A stretch of 64,000 bases of DNA, taken from positions 1-64,000 of the forward strand of contig CAAFYU010000051.1 in NCBI GenBank assembly GCA_900767135.1, given 5' to 3'. This DNA is from Candidatus Gastranaerophilales bacterium (GTDB lineage: Bacteria; Cyanobacteriota; Vampirovibrionia; Gastranaerophilales; Gastranaerophilaceae). The translations under genes and the position numbers were made by a program. The notes beneath the pieces are model-generated. The model worked only from the letters and a program-made list of their open reading frames with translations, did not search any database and was not told the DNA's origin. Numbering within the stretch: the stretch's first letter is position 1; the number at the start of each line of letters is the position of its first letter. Below, piece after piece: positions 42,412-52,600 of the stretch.

Positions 42412-44958
42412 ATGTCGACAAAAACATCGTTACTGCAAGAGCTTAAATTTAAAGGAATATGGCGTTCGTATCAACAAAGAGTTTTAAATGAATTAGATTA
42501 TCATTTAGATGATAGTAAACTGAATATAGTGGCTGCACCAGGAGCTGGAAAAACCATTTTAGGTATTGAAGTTTTACGCAGACTTAATAATCCGGTATTT
42601 ATTTTAACCCCTACTATAACTATAAAAAATCAGTGGAAACAAAGAATTATTGACAATTTTTTGCCGGAAGGTGTAGAAAAAGAACTTGTAAGCACTGACA
42701 TAAAAGATTTAACTGAAATAACGATTTCTACTTATCAGGCTTTACATTCTTTGTATAAAGACCATACTGAAAGAGAAATTTTTATAAAGAAAATTAAAAA
42801 GCTTGGTATTAATACTTTAATTCTTGATGAGGCACATCATTTAAGGACAGAATGGTGGGCAACTTTGAATAATTTATATTCAGAATTAAATAATAAAAAT
42901 TTTAAAATCGTATCGTTAACAGGCACTCCGCCATACGATGTTTCGCCCGCAGAATGGGAAAATTATAACTCTCTTTGTGGACCGGTAGATGCAGAAATCT
43001 CAATTCCGGAACTTGTAAAAGAAGGTGATTTATGTCCTCATCAAGATTTAATTTATTTTTCAAATTTAACAAAAGAAGAACAGCAGACAGTTTTTGATTT
43101 TGAAGAAAAAAGAAACTCTTTTTTTAAAGATGTTTCACAACATTCTGACGTTTTGTACGCAATCGAGGGATCTGAATTTATAAATAATTTAGATGATAAT
43201 ACGGATATAATATATAAAGATACAAGTTTTACGGTTGCATTAATTTCATATCTCTTAAATGAAGATTCTCTGAGTGTGAATGCGAGGATTTTAACAGAAT
43301 TTTTAGGATTAAATATAGAACAAATTCCAAAATTTGATTATGAGATTGCAGAAGTTTTATTTAGCGGAATAATAGGGAAATTTCAAACATATTTTAAAAA
43401 TGTTCCTTTAATAAAAAGAAAATTAAAAGAATACAAATTGATTAATGGAAAAACTGTCGATTTTACAGGAAAAGTTGATTTTAAAAAACTCTTTGCAAGA
43501 AGCAAAAACAAATTAGATGCAATATATAAAATTACTGATTTTGAATATAAAAATCTGGGTAAAGATTTGCGTGAAGTTGTCTTGCTGGATTATATCGGAA
43601 AAGGCGACAGCGAGGGACTCAACATATTAACAGTATTTGACAAAATACAAAATTTAAATATTCCTTGTGCAATTTTGACGGGCTCTCTTTATGTTATTCC
43701 TAAAACTTCAAAAGAAAAATTATACGAAATATTAAATAAAAGAAATATAGATAATTCCAAAGTTTTAACCTCAGAATTTAGCAAAGATTATTTGCGAGTT
43801 GAAATTTATGGAAATGTTGATATTGTTTCTGTAATGACAGAATTATTTGAAGCGGGTTCAATTAATATTTTGATTGGAACAGCTGCATTATTAGGTGAAG
43901 GTTGGGATTCGCCATGTGTTAATACTCTTATAATTGCTAGTGTTGTCGGTTCGTTTATGTTATCTAACCAAATGCGAGGACGTGCTTTAAGAATAGATAA
44001 AAATAATCCGCACAAAACGTCTAATATTTGGCATTTAGTTTCATTATTAAATAATGAACAATCCCCGGATTTGTGCACTATTGAAAAAAGATTTAATACA
44101 TTTGAAGGAATAAGTTACAAAGATGATAGAATTCAAAGCGGGATAGAGCGTCTTGGACTTAATACTAAGTATATAGATACAGTAAACTGTAAAAAATTGA
44201 ATGATACGATATTAAAATATTCAAAAAACAGAAATAGTTTAAACGACAAATGGCAACAAGTATTCAAAAAGAGTAAAATAACTGAAACTAATATGGCTCC
44301 ACAAGTTTACGACGTTATATTGGGGAATGAAACTCAGCAAACAATTGTTTGTGCTGATATCCCTAAATGGTGCATTGGATTAGAATATTTTATAAAAAAA
44401 TGTAGTATTTCAAGAAAAAAACAGAACATTAATTTTCTAGAAAAATTGTTTTTGCGAACTTGTAATCATTTTAAACTTATACCAAATAACTATACCAGCA
44501 TAATAAAACATAATTTTGTGCAGTATGAACGTGAAAATATTTTAGAAAGTATAGCGAATTCTCTTTTAACTGTATTGTTTGATTTGTCACTGATAAAAAC
44601 TGATTATAAGCGTATTAGCCTGAAAATTAATACAGAATTGAATTCCAAATTTTATATTACATTAATTGGTTGTTCAAATTATGAAAGGAACATTTTTATA
44701 AAAGCCTTTAATGAAATATTTTGTATAAATGATAAGAACAGATATATTATCAAATTAAATTATAAGTACATTGCAATTCCGGAATGTATAGCAACGCATC
44801 GCAAACATGTAGAACAGTTTGTTAAATATCTGGAAGAAAAAGTAGGATATTGTGATATAATCTACACAAGAAATCCGCAAAATTATAAAGAATTATTGAA
44901 TGCGAAATTCAATGTACTTAATTGTGGACAGGTTAAACAAAGCAGAGTATGGATATGA
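42412..44958 (+). CDS. SF2 DEAD/DEAH helicase, first gene of a J/PspA operon
   Basis: The 848-residue protein has a full SF2 core. APGAGKT (about 42-48) is motif I, LDEAHH (about 138-143) is motif II, and SLTGTPP (about 169-175) is motif III. EGWDSP and QMRGRALRID (about 521-530) are motifs V and VI. A long helical insert (about 230-400) lies between the two RecA lobes. About 220 C-terminal residues match nothing I know. Helicases of this restriction-like type occur in many phage defence systems. The stop overlaps the next gene by 10 bases, so this gene, the J-protein and PspA act together. Confidence 0.85.
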   Translation: MSTKTSLLQELKFKGIWRSYQQRVLNELDYHLDDSKLNIVAAPGAGKTILGIEVLRRLNNPVFILTPTITIKNQWKQRIIDNFLPEGVEKELVSTDIKDLTEITISTYQALHSLYKDHTEREIFIKKIKKLGINTLILDEAHHLRTEWWATLNNLYSELNNKNFKIVSLTGTPPYDVSPAEWENYNSLCGPVDAEISIPELVKEGDLCPHQDLIYFSNLTKEEQQTVFDFEEKRNSFFKDVSQHSDVLYAIEGSEFINNLDDNTDIIYKDTSFTVALISYLLNEDSLSVNARILTEFLGLNIEQIPKFDYEIAEVLFSGIIGKFQTYFKNVPLIKRKLKEYKLINGKTVDFTGKVDFKKLFARSKNKLDAIYKITDFEYKNLGKDLREVVLLDYIGKGDSEGLNILTVFDKIQNLNIPCAILTGSLYVIPKTSKEKLYEILNKRNIDNSKVLTSEFSKDYLRVEIYGNVDIVSVMTELFEAGSINILIGTAALLGEGWDSPCVNTLIIASVVGSFMLSNQMRGRALRIDKNNPHKTSNIWHLVSLLNNEQSPDLCTIEKRFNTFEGISYKDDRIQSGIERLGLNTKYIDTVNCKKLNDTILKYSKNRNSLNDKWQQVFKKSKITETNMAPQVYDVILGNETQQTIVCADIPKWCIGLEYFIKKCSISRKKQNINFLEKLFLRTCNHFKLIPNNYTSIIKHNFVQYERENILESIANSLLTVLFDLSLIKTDYKRISLKINTELNSKFYITLIGCSNYERNIFIKAFNEIFCINDKNRYIIKLNYKYIAIPECIATHRKHVEQFVKYLEEKVGYCDIIYTRNPQNYKELLNAKFNVLNCGQVKQSRVWI

Positions 44959-45287
44959 GCTTATTTAAAAGAATAGAAAACATAATAAAAAGTAATATAA
45001 ATCATAAAGATGATGTAAACATAAATATTGATGCTTATGAAGATATTTACTATAATGATTCTAATGATATTCCAAATAAAGAAAATGAATTGGAGAAAAA
45101 ATATTATAAAGTTTTGGAATTAGAATATGGTTCAGATTTTAAAGAAATAAAAAAAGCGTATAAACGTTTACTAAAAAAATATCACCCTGATTTATTTCAA
45201 AACAAACCCGAAAAATTAAAATCTGCACAAGAGGTTACAAGACGAATAAATGAAGCATATACATATTTTGAAAGGAAATACTTATGA
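44949..45287 (+). CDS. Small J-domain protein
   Basis: The 112 residues have an acidic Asn/Asp-rich N-terminal half. A J domain follows at about residues 48-112: KKYYKVLELEYGSDFKEIKKAYKRL, then KYHPDLF with the essential H-P-D, then ARRINEAY-type helix IV. It should recruit an Hsp70 (DnaK) and bring it to a partner. It lacks the Gly/Phe and zinc domains of DnaJ, so it is a dedicated co-chaperone. It overlaps the helicase before it and PspA after it by a few bases. The J domain is sure; its role in the operon is inferred. Confidence 0.85.
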   Translation: MDMSLFKRIENIIKSNINHKDDVNINIDAYEDIYYNDSNDIPNKENELEKKYYKVLELEYGSDFKEIKKAYKRLLKKYHPDLFQNKPEKLKSAQEVTRRINEAYTYFERKYL

Positions 45288-46036
45288 ACTTATTAACTAG
45301 AATTTTTAAATTTATGCAATCAGAAGCACACTCACTTGTTTCAAAATTTGAAGATCCTGTAAAATTAATTGAGCAAGGCATTCGTGATTTAAAGAAAGAT
45401 TTTGATGAATCTATGAAAAGTGTTGCACAAATAAAAGCAATCGCAATCGGAGCTAAAAAAGAACTTGAAACAAAAAAACAAATTGCCGCAGATTATGAAC
45501 AGAAAGCAATGTTGCTTTTGCAGAAAGCGAAAAATGGTGAGTTAGAAGAAGCAGAGGCAGACAGACTAGCCGCAGAAGCTTTAAAGAAACGACAAGAAGC
45601 ATTAAAAGAAGTTGAAAAACTTACAAATGATGTAAAAAACTATGATGCATCATTAGAACAAATGAGTAAAAAGATATTAGAACTTAAAAATAAAATTAAA
45701 GACTCAGAAAATGAATATAATTCACTAAAAGCTCGTGCAACCGTTGCAAGAACAACAAAGAAAGTTAATCAACAATTGTCATCAGTCGGTTCAGACTCAA
45801 CAATGTCAATGATAGAAGATATGAAAACAAAAATTAATGCAGAAGAAAATCTAGCACAAGCATACGGTGAAGTAGCCGGAGTTGAAACATCAATAGATGA
45901 CGAAATAAATAAAGCGATTGGAACGGATATAGATATACAAAAATCTTTGACAGAAATGAAGCAAAAATTGATAGCTAATCCGAATTCTCAAAATGTTGAC
46001 AGTATAGAAGATTTAAAAAAGGATTTGGAATCTTAA
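45284..46036 (+). CDS. pspA: PspA/IM30 (Vipp1) family protein
   Basis: This membrane-remodelling ESCRT-III-like protein has 250 residues. Its amphipathic N-terminal helix reads NLLTRIFKFMQSEAHSLVSKFEDP. The PspA hairpin (about 25-215) consists of long charged helices such as LAAEALKKRQEALKEVEKL. PspA protects damaged inner membranes. No PspB/C or PspF partners are nearby. It is fixed instead to a helicase and J-protein by overlapping reading frames. The role here may be to seal or sense membrane damage caused by a phage or by an effector. Confidence 0.9.
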   Translation: MNLLTRIFKFMQSEAHSLVSKFEDPVKLIEQGIRDLKKDFDESMKSVAQIKAIAIGAKKELETKKQIAADYEQKAMLLLQKAKNGELEEAEADRLAAEALKKRQEALKEVEKLTNDVKNYDASLEQMSKKILELKNKIKDSENEYNSLKARATVARTTKKVNQQLSSVGSDSTMSMIEDMKTKINAEENLAQAYGEVAGVETSIDDEINKAIGTDIDIQKSLTEMKQKLIANPNSQNVDSIEDLKKDLES

Positions 46037-46240
46037 AATAAAAGCATATTTGTAGCTAATATATAATCCTGTTGAGCCAGAAAGAGAAGTATATTAACAA
46101 AGGTAAACAACGCCACCAACACGTCATGAAAAATTGGCAGAGGCAGAAAGAATAACACAATTATATAATATTAAAGCAATATGGTTGCTCTGTGGGTAAT
46201 CTTTATAATTTCTTGAATAAACAGGGACATTATACTTAGT
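46037..46240. other. Gap after pspA, possible decayed coding remnant
   Basis: No intact gene is supported. A short open frame ending ERITQLYNIKAIWLLCG may be a remnant of a lost gene, but it has no start or match. Confidence 0.3.
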
Positions 46241-47338
46241 TTATACAGTTATATCTAATCCTGTTTTGCCAACTGCTTTTTCGTAATCTCTAATAATAGA
46301 CTCTAATGTATAATTTTGCCCAGCACTTAATCTAAAACCACCACATCTTACCTTCACTCCAGAAGGTAGTTCAAATATATATGAAGAACCTGGCAACTTA
46401 CCTACACCTTGATTTCCATTAACAATTTTACTCGCTAACGCTTTTGCTAATTGAGGATTTAACTCTTTGGCTCTTTGGTATAATTTGTATGTTTCTTCTG
46501 GTGAATATTCTTTAGCGTGAGATAACCAATATGCTTCTCTTAATTGTCCTGAAGCAAATAAAGCATCCTCTTTACTTGTAACTTTGGTTGTATCTTTAAA
46601 TGACTCTGTTATTAGTTTTAAATCTGCCAACTGTTCTTTAGTTGCATTTTTTGTGAAATAAACTGTTACAGGGTCAGTTCTGCCAATCAATCCTGGAACG
46701 TCATCAGCAGTCTTATAATATGCATTTGGAATACTGCTTTTCCTTACCAATTTACCATTTACTAATACTTCACCTTTAGATATGTAACTATCTAATGCTG
46801 TAATTAAATCAGGTTCAATATTTACTGATAGCGATAGCCTTTCTTTAGGTAATACTTTAAAAGAAGGAATGTAATCTGTTCTTGTTAAGGGTTTTCTATA
46901 AATCCAACCATCAACTTCATCTACTAATACTAAATCAGTTCTAGAATTCGCTCTTTTTAAGTACTCTGATGTTTTTTCTACTGATAGATTTCGAGAGGGA
47001 TATGTTGTACCTGTTCTCATTCCTTCATATCTTGATTTATATATATTAGACCAATCTCTAATTGTAGCCGTTTCTAATGACACTCCTTCTGGTAAATCTG
47101 GGAACTTTATGTGAACAGCTTCTCCTGCAATAGGTCTTGTAGCTGTTCCGACAGTAGATGTTGCTGGTTTTATTTTTGAATAAACCTTGCCTTCTTCAAA
47201 CATTCTAGGAGTTTCTTTTACCCATTTGCCATTTATCCAACTTCCCTTATGTGCAGAATTAGAGGCAGTTTCTGTTGCTGCTTTTATCCATTTCCCATTC
47301 AGCCATCTAGCACCCATAATAACCTTTTCAACGACCAT
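46241..47338 (-). CDS. Unknown 365-residue island protein
   Basis: The protein starts MVVEKVIMGARWLNGKWIKA, with a second copy of the W-L/I-N-G-K-W-[IV]-K pattern at about residues 33-41. A long globular part without membrane segments follows. A C-terminal part carries repeated K-E-L-N-P and YKLYQRAKEL helices. AAGGA lies 8 bases before the ATG, with a TATAAT box upstream. It points away from the flanking defence genes and has its own promoter. I recognise no family. The paired W-x-N-G-K-W motif suggests a small repeat, such as an SH3-like or cell-wall-binding unit. Confidence 0.5.
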   Translation of the reverse strand: MVVEKVIMGARWLNGKWIKAATETASNSAHKGSWINGKWVKETPRMFEEGKVYSKIKPATSTVGTATRPIAGEAVHIKFPDLPEGVSLETATIRDWSNIYKSRYEGMRTGTTYPSRNLSVEKTSEYLKRANSRTDLVLVDEVDGWIYRKPLTRTDYIPSFKVLPKERLSLSVNIEPDLITALDSYISKGEVLVNGKLVRKSSIPNAYYKTADDVPGLIGRTDPVTVYFTKNATKEQLADLKLITESFKDTTKVTSKEDALFASGQLREAYWLSHAKEYSPEETYKLYQRAKELNPQLAKALASKIVNGNQGVGKLPGSSYIFELPSGVKVRCGGFRLSAGQNYTLESIIRDYEKAVGKTGLDITV

Positions 47339-47599
47339 ATTTTAGTCCTTAACCTAAAAATTCCCTTACTATTATATAAAGTCATAAAGTTTTCAAAAAT
47401 TGATAAATGTAACAACACATAATAAAAATTGTTACAATCTAACTTTCATTGTGGAAATTAATATTTTTATTTTGCCTAACATTAATAATTTAGGGAATCC
47501 CTGTTTTAGTCATTTTTTCGACTTTGGTTAAAATTAGAACCAAGAGTAATATTGCTTTAAAGCCATTTGATATTTTTATAAAAATTTGCATTAAAAAAG

Positions 47600-47663
47600 C
47601 AAGGTCTAAATTTCCCCTTATCAGGCCTCTCACAAAACGTGACATTTAGTCACCTTTTGCTCG
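47600..47663 (-). other. Possible remnant of a group II intron 3' end
   Basis: On the minus strand a 29-base hairpin (GCAAAAGGTGAC, loop, GTCACGTTTTGT) preceded by GAGC resembles intron domain V. An AGGCCT..AGACCT hairpin with GGGGAAA in the loop resembles domain VI. The loop TAAAT is not the usual GAAA, and no reverse transcriptase gene is present, so this is tentative. Confidence 0.3.
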
Positions 47664-47690
47664 GCAGAGTGCTCATAACCACATACTGAA

Positions 47691-47753
47691 TGCTTAAAGT
47701 GCGTCCCTATAAGATAAGTTCAATTGCTTAGAGTGCGTCCCTATAAGATAAGT
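47691..47753. repeat. Two 29-base direct repeats
   Basis: Two copies (47691-47719 and 47725-47753) differ at one base and share GTGCGTCCCTATAAGATAAG; they are separated by TCAAT. They are the only notable sequence, with the hairpins at 47600, in the gene-free stretch 47339-47806. Confidence 0.75.
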
Positions 47754-47806
47754 GTTATTTACTAATAAAAATAGATTATCATATCATCGAGATTAAGATA
47801 ACTTTT

Positions 47807-48814
47807 CTATTTGTTTCCTAAAGTGCCGCAATTTAGAACACTTACAACAACTTGGCGTATTGTTTCCATTTCTGTTGGATTGCTTTCTGCTATCAAAAGC
47901 GTCAAAGCAAATAGCGTTGAATTATCAATTATTGGTAAATTGTTTTTGTACAACAAATTATTTTTATCTAAAAAGTACAAGAAACAGCTTGCGGCAATTC
48001 TTTTATTTCCGTCTGAAAAACTATGGTTTTTAGTTATCAAATACAATAACATAGCAGCTTTTTCTTCCAATGTTGGATAGCATTCTTCACCGCCAAAAGT
48101 TTGATAAATTTGATTAACTGAACTTGCAAAACTTCCGTCTTTTGGATTTGCAAAAACATCACTTGCAAATTCTGATTTCATTTCATCAATAACTTTCAAA
48201 AATTCTTCTTCAAAAATCCTTACTGCATCTTTCTTTGTCAAACCTTGTTTATCCAAAGTTTTATGGTCAAAATTGTCTAACAAGTCTAACCCTTGAGCAA
48301 ATTTGTCTAATATTTTCACAACGTTTTGAGCTTCTTCAACAGTTTCTATTTGGTTTGTCAAACTTCTTGATAGTAGGTTTATTGTTGTTTTTAATTTGTC
48401 TATATGTTCTTGTTTTTCTTTCAAAACTTTTTCGTTAATTGCATAACCTTGAACTAAATATTGTTTTAAAGTTGATGTTGCCCAAATACGGAATTGAGTA
48501 GCACGAGAAGAATTAACTCTGTAACCTACTGAAATAATAGCATCAAGATTGTAAAACGCTGTATTTCTTGAAACATTTCTATTCCCTTCCTTTTGAACTA
48601 TTTCCAAAATGGAAATAGTTGAATTTTTATCCAATTCTCCTTCATCATAAATATTATTTAGATGTTTATTAATCGCAGGCGTTTTTACGCCAAACAATTC
48701 CGCCATTTGCTTTTGCGTAAGCCAAATAGTTTCATTTTCTAATTTTACATCTAAATTGATTCTTCCATCATCGCTTTGATAAATCACTATTTCATTTTGT
48801 AGTTCTTTAGTCAT
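47807..48814 (-). CDS. RhuM-like protein with C-terminal Doc/Fic domain
   Basis: The 335 residues join two parts. The N-terminal RhuM/DNA-binding region (about 1-115) has ENETIWLTQKQMAELFGVKTPAIN, then SRNTAFYNLDAIISVGYRVNS. The Fic/Doc domain carries KNHSFSDGNKRIAASCFLYFL near residue 260, matching the H-x-F-x-D-G-N-[GK]-R motif of nucleotidyl- or phosphotransferases. A coiled coil connects them. RhuM-Fic proteins often sit in type I restriction loci. AAGGA precedes the ATG at 48814. It may be a toxin-like effector; the target is unknown. Confidence 0.88.
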   Translation of the reverse strand: MTKELQNEIVIYQSDDGRINLDVKLENETIWLTQKQMAELFGVKTPAINKHLNNIYDEGELDKNSTISILEIVQKEGNRNVSRNTAFYNLDAIISVGYRVNSSRATQFRIWATSTLKQYLVQGYAINEKVLKEKQEHIDKLKTTINLLSRSLTNQIETVEEAQNVVKILDKFAQGLDLLDNFDHKTLDKQGLTKKDAVRIFEEEFLKVIDEMKSEFASDVFANPKDGSFASSVNQIYQTFGGEECYPTLEEKAAMLLYLITKNHSFSDGNKRIAASCFLYFLDKNNLLYKNNLPIIDNSTLFALTLLIAESNPTEMETIRQVVVSVLNCGTLGNK

Positions 48815-49004
48815 CAATATTCCTTTTGAATTAATTTGAAATAATTTATAAATAGTTATTGTTTGCATGAATATTAGCACAAAAGTCTTTTATTTTCAGA
48901 TTAAAAGTATAGTTTTTAATAGTGTAAATAAACTGTGTCATTTGTGTTGATGTTTCTTCTTATATAATCTTCCTTGTACCCAATTAGTATGAAAGGAGAT
49001 TATT

Positions 49005-49544
49005 ATGAATTTGGTTGAACCAATCAAAAAAGTACATAACATAGAGTTAATTAAAGAATATCTTAAAGGCAACGAACGAAATTTGCTGATGTTTAATCTT
49101 GGAATAAATTCAGGTTTGAGAAAATCAGATATTTTAACTCTTGATGTGAAAGATGTTAAAGACAAGGAATATATTGCAATTCGAGAGAAAAAGACAAATA
49201 AATTTAAAAGATTTCCATTGAATAAAAACCTGCAAGAACAAATAAATAAGTTTGTGAAAGATAAAGAGTTGGATTCTCCGCTATTTTTGACACAAAAACA
49301 TAAACGACTTGACCGAATTCAGGCATATAAAATTCTAAATAAAGCTGTAAAAACCTTGGGGTTTGATATCCGAGTTGGAACTCATTCGCTTAGGAAAACT
49401 TTTGGTTATCATCATTTTAAAAAATTTAATAACTTACCATTGCTGCAAAAAAATTTGAACCACTCCTCACCATCAGTAACGCTTCGTTATACCGGCATCG
49501 AACAAGACACAATCGATGAAAGCTACATGAATTTTTATTTATGA
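49005..49544 (+). CDS. Tyrosine recombinase, catalytic domain only
   Basis: The 179 residues contain the catalytic core of the phage integrase/Xer family. The first Arg is in NSGLRKSDILTLDVKD, a Lys is in the beta hairpin REKKTNKFKRFPLN, and the H-x-L-R is in GTHSLRKTFGYHHF. LNHSSPSVTLRYTGI supplies His, and the nucleophile Tyr is in LRYTGI. The usual N-terminal core-binding domain is missing, so the protein is about half the normal length. AAAGGAG lies 6 bases before the ATG. Its place directly upstream of hsdR suggests island mobility or hsdS shuffling, but only one hsdS is visible here. Confidence 0.85.
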   Translation: MNLVEPIKKVHNIELIKEYLKGNERNLLMFNLGINSGLRKSDILTLDVKDVKDKEYIAIREKKTNKFKRFPLNKNLQEQINKFVKDKELDSPLFLTQKHKRLDRIQAYKILNKAVKTLGFDIRVGTHSLRKTFGYHHFKKFNNLPLLQKNLNHSSPSVTLRYTGIEQDTIDESYMNFYL

Positions 49545-49651
49545 AAAGTACTTTACAAAATTGTGGTGTAATGAATGTTCTTGGGTTTGTTTGTAGATTT
49601 ATATTAAAACGTCAATTTTTATGCTAGTATAAATATAGTGCAGGGGTTTCT

Positions 49652-52600
49652 ATGAGCAATTTTGAATTTTTAAAAAATGAATATCCTGAATTGGCTAAAT
49701 TAGCACAGTTAGCTGAAATTTATTATGCATTTGACCCTGCTAGTTCAATTGGTAAACTTAGAACTTTTTGTGAATTTGTTGTAAAAGATATTTATACGCA
49801 ACAAACAACCATACCACGGGGAATTAGTTTTAAAGATTTGATATCTGAGTGTAGGAATGAAGAATTTATTCCTGAAAAAATATTAAACCTAATTGACATA
49901 ATAAGAATAAAAGGGAATCTGGCAATTCATGAACAAAAAGGCTCTAAAGAAGAAGCTTTGCAGGCATTAAAAGATGTTTATTTTATTGCTTATTGGTACT
50001 ATATTTTAAAAACAGATAAAAAGCCCAATTTTATTCCATTTAAAGAACCTGTAAATACAGATAAGAAAATTATAGACGAGCAAAAACAATTAATAGAAAA
50101 ATTACAAAAACAACTTGAAGTTCAACAACAAAAGCAGCAGATAACTTCAGAGAAACTTATTAAGTTTAAGAAACGTTCTGCTGATATTTCAAATAATAAA
50201 CAGTTTAATTTTACGGAAAAACAGACAAGACAAAAACTCATAGACTTAAAATTAAATAAACAAGGTTGGGAGATTATTGATTTTAAAGATGATTTAAATC
50301 TTATGAATCTTAATAATGTTGCAGTAAGAGAACTTCCAACAAAAGATGGCTTTGCAGATTACGCATTAATCGTAAAAGGAAATTTGTTGGGTATTATTGA
50401 AGCAAAGAAAATTTCTGTAGGTTCAAAAAATGTTATTGAACAAGCAAAGAGATATTCAAAAGACGTAATTCAAGGTTCAGGAATCTGGAGAGAATATAAA
50501 GTTCCATTTCTTTACGCTACAAATGGTGAAACAATTCACTTCTTAGATATTCGTAATGAAACTAATATACAAAGAGAAATATTAGAATTTCATAATGCAG
50601 TTGCCTTAGATGAAAAATTTCAACAAGAAAAAATTAATTTTAAAGCTTGGTTAGATAAAAACCCAATAGAAAGCTACTATAATTCAGATAAACATCTCTA
50701 TCCATTCCAACAAAAAGCGATAAGTGCAGCTGAAAATACTATTTTAGACCAAAAAAGAGAAATGATGTTGGCAATGGCAACCGGTACAGGTAAAACGTTT
50801 ACAATACTCTCATTAATTTACCGCTTGTTGGAAGCCAAGGTTATAAAAAGGGTTTTATTTTTAGTAGATAGAAAAGTTTTAGCTGCACAAGCAGTTACAG
50901 CGTTTTCTAGTTTTAGTACTCCACATGGCTCTAAATTTGATAAAGAATATGAAGTATATAGTCAAAAATTCCAGAAAGAAGATTTTGAAGATGGTGCGAC
51001 ATTTAATCCTAATGTATTACCAAATGAGTATTTAACAAATCCTCAGCCAAATCATTCATTTGTATATGTTTCTACAATCCAAAGAATGACTATAAACTTG
51101 CAGGGTAAATATTCTAATATAAGTGAAGATGATATGAACGAAGAATATGAAATTGATGCAGAAAAATTAAATATTCCGATTCATGCATTTGATTTGATAG
51201 TTGTGGATGAATGTCATAGAGGTTATACGTCTAAAGAGTCAAATATATGGAGAGACACAATAAAACACTTTGATGGAATAAAGATTGGTCTTACTGCGAC
51301 ACCTGCACAACATACAGTTGCATATTTTAATGAGCCAATATTTAAATATTCTGTTGAAGAAGCAGTTGATGACGGCTTTTTGGTAGATTATGATGATCCG
51401 ATAATAATAAATTCAGGTGTAAAAATTAATGGTGTTTTCTTAAAAGAAGGAGAACAAATAGAGCTTGTTGATGTTAAGACAGGAAAATCCAGAATTGATT
51501 ATTTAGAAGATGAAAGAAATTTTGATGCAACAGATGTTGAAAAGAAAATCACTGTCCCTGATTGTAATGTTAAAGTAATAAGAGAATTAAAGAAGTATAT
51601 AGAAGAGCATGTAGAAAAAACTGGGCGTTTCCCTAAAACTTTAATATTTGCTTCAAATGACTTACCAAACAGATCACATGTTGATGAAATTGTAGAGATA
51701 TGTAAAAAGGAATTTAATCAAGGTGATGATTTTGTATGCAAGATAACAGGTAGTCCTACGGTAGATAGACCATTGCAAAAAATAAAAACATTTAGAAATC
51801 GCCCGGAACCTAAAATTGTAGTTACTGTTGATATGTTATCAACAGGTGTAGATGTTCCGTCAATAGAATTTATTGTACTTTTACGTCCTGTAAAATCTCG
51901 TATATTATGGGAACAAATGTTAGGTAGAGGAACAAGACTTTGTAACGATATTAACAAAGACCATTTTACTATTGTTGATTGTTTTAATGGAACATTAATA
52001 GATTATTTTAAAAATGTTTCCGGCTTTGACTATAAAATGCAAAAAGAAACAGTTCCAATCTCTGAAGTCATTGAGAAAATCTATAACGGGGAAAATAAAG
52101 ACTATAATATAAAAGTTTTAACAAGAAGACTAAGACGTATTCAGAAAAACATGTCAGGTAAAGCATATGAATTATTTTCAAAATTTATCGAAAAAGGCAA
52201 TATTGGCAAATTTGCAGATGAATTAAAAAATAATATCGAAAATGACTTTATAGATACAATGAATATTTTACGAAATGAAGAATTCCAAAATTTATTGGTT
52301 AACTACCCAAGAAATGATAAGTCATTCATAAGAGCAGTGGATTATGTAGACGAGGTAACATCAGGTAGAGTTAATCGTTATGATGGAACCTCTACAACAA
52401 CTAAAGATTACTTGAATGAATTTTGTGAGTTTGTGAAAAACAATAAAGAGCAAGTAGAAGCAATCAAATTATTATTTAATTCTCCAAAAGATTGGAATAC
52501 AAGTGCTTTAAAAGAGATTAACGATCTTTTAAAGCAAAATGATTTTAAAGTAGAAACATTACAAAAAATCTATGGTTCTGTTTATCATAAATCCTTGGTT

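Noticed and set aside
46080..46200. Coding remnant after pspA
   Set aside because: A short frame without start, ribosome site or recognisable match; too weak to call a pseudogene.
47691..47753. Possible CRISPR array from 29-base repeats
   Set aside because: Only two copies with a 5-base spacer; no further repeats, leader or cas genes.
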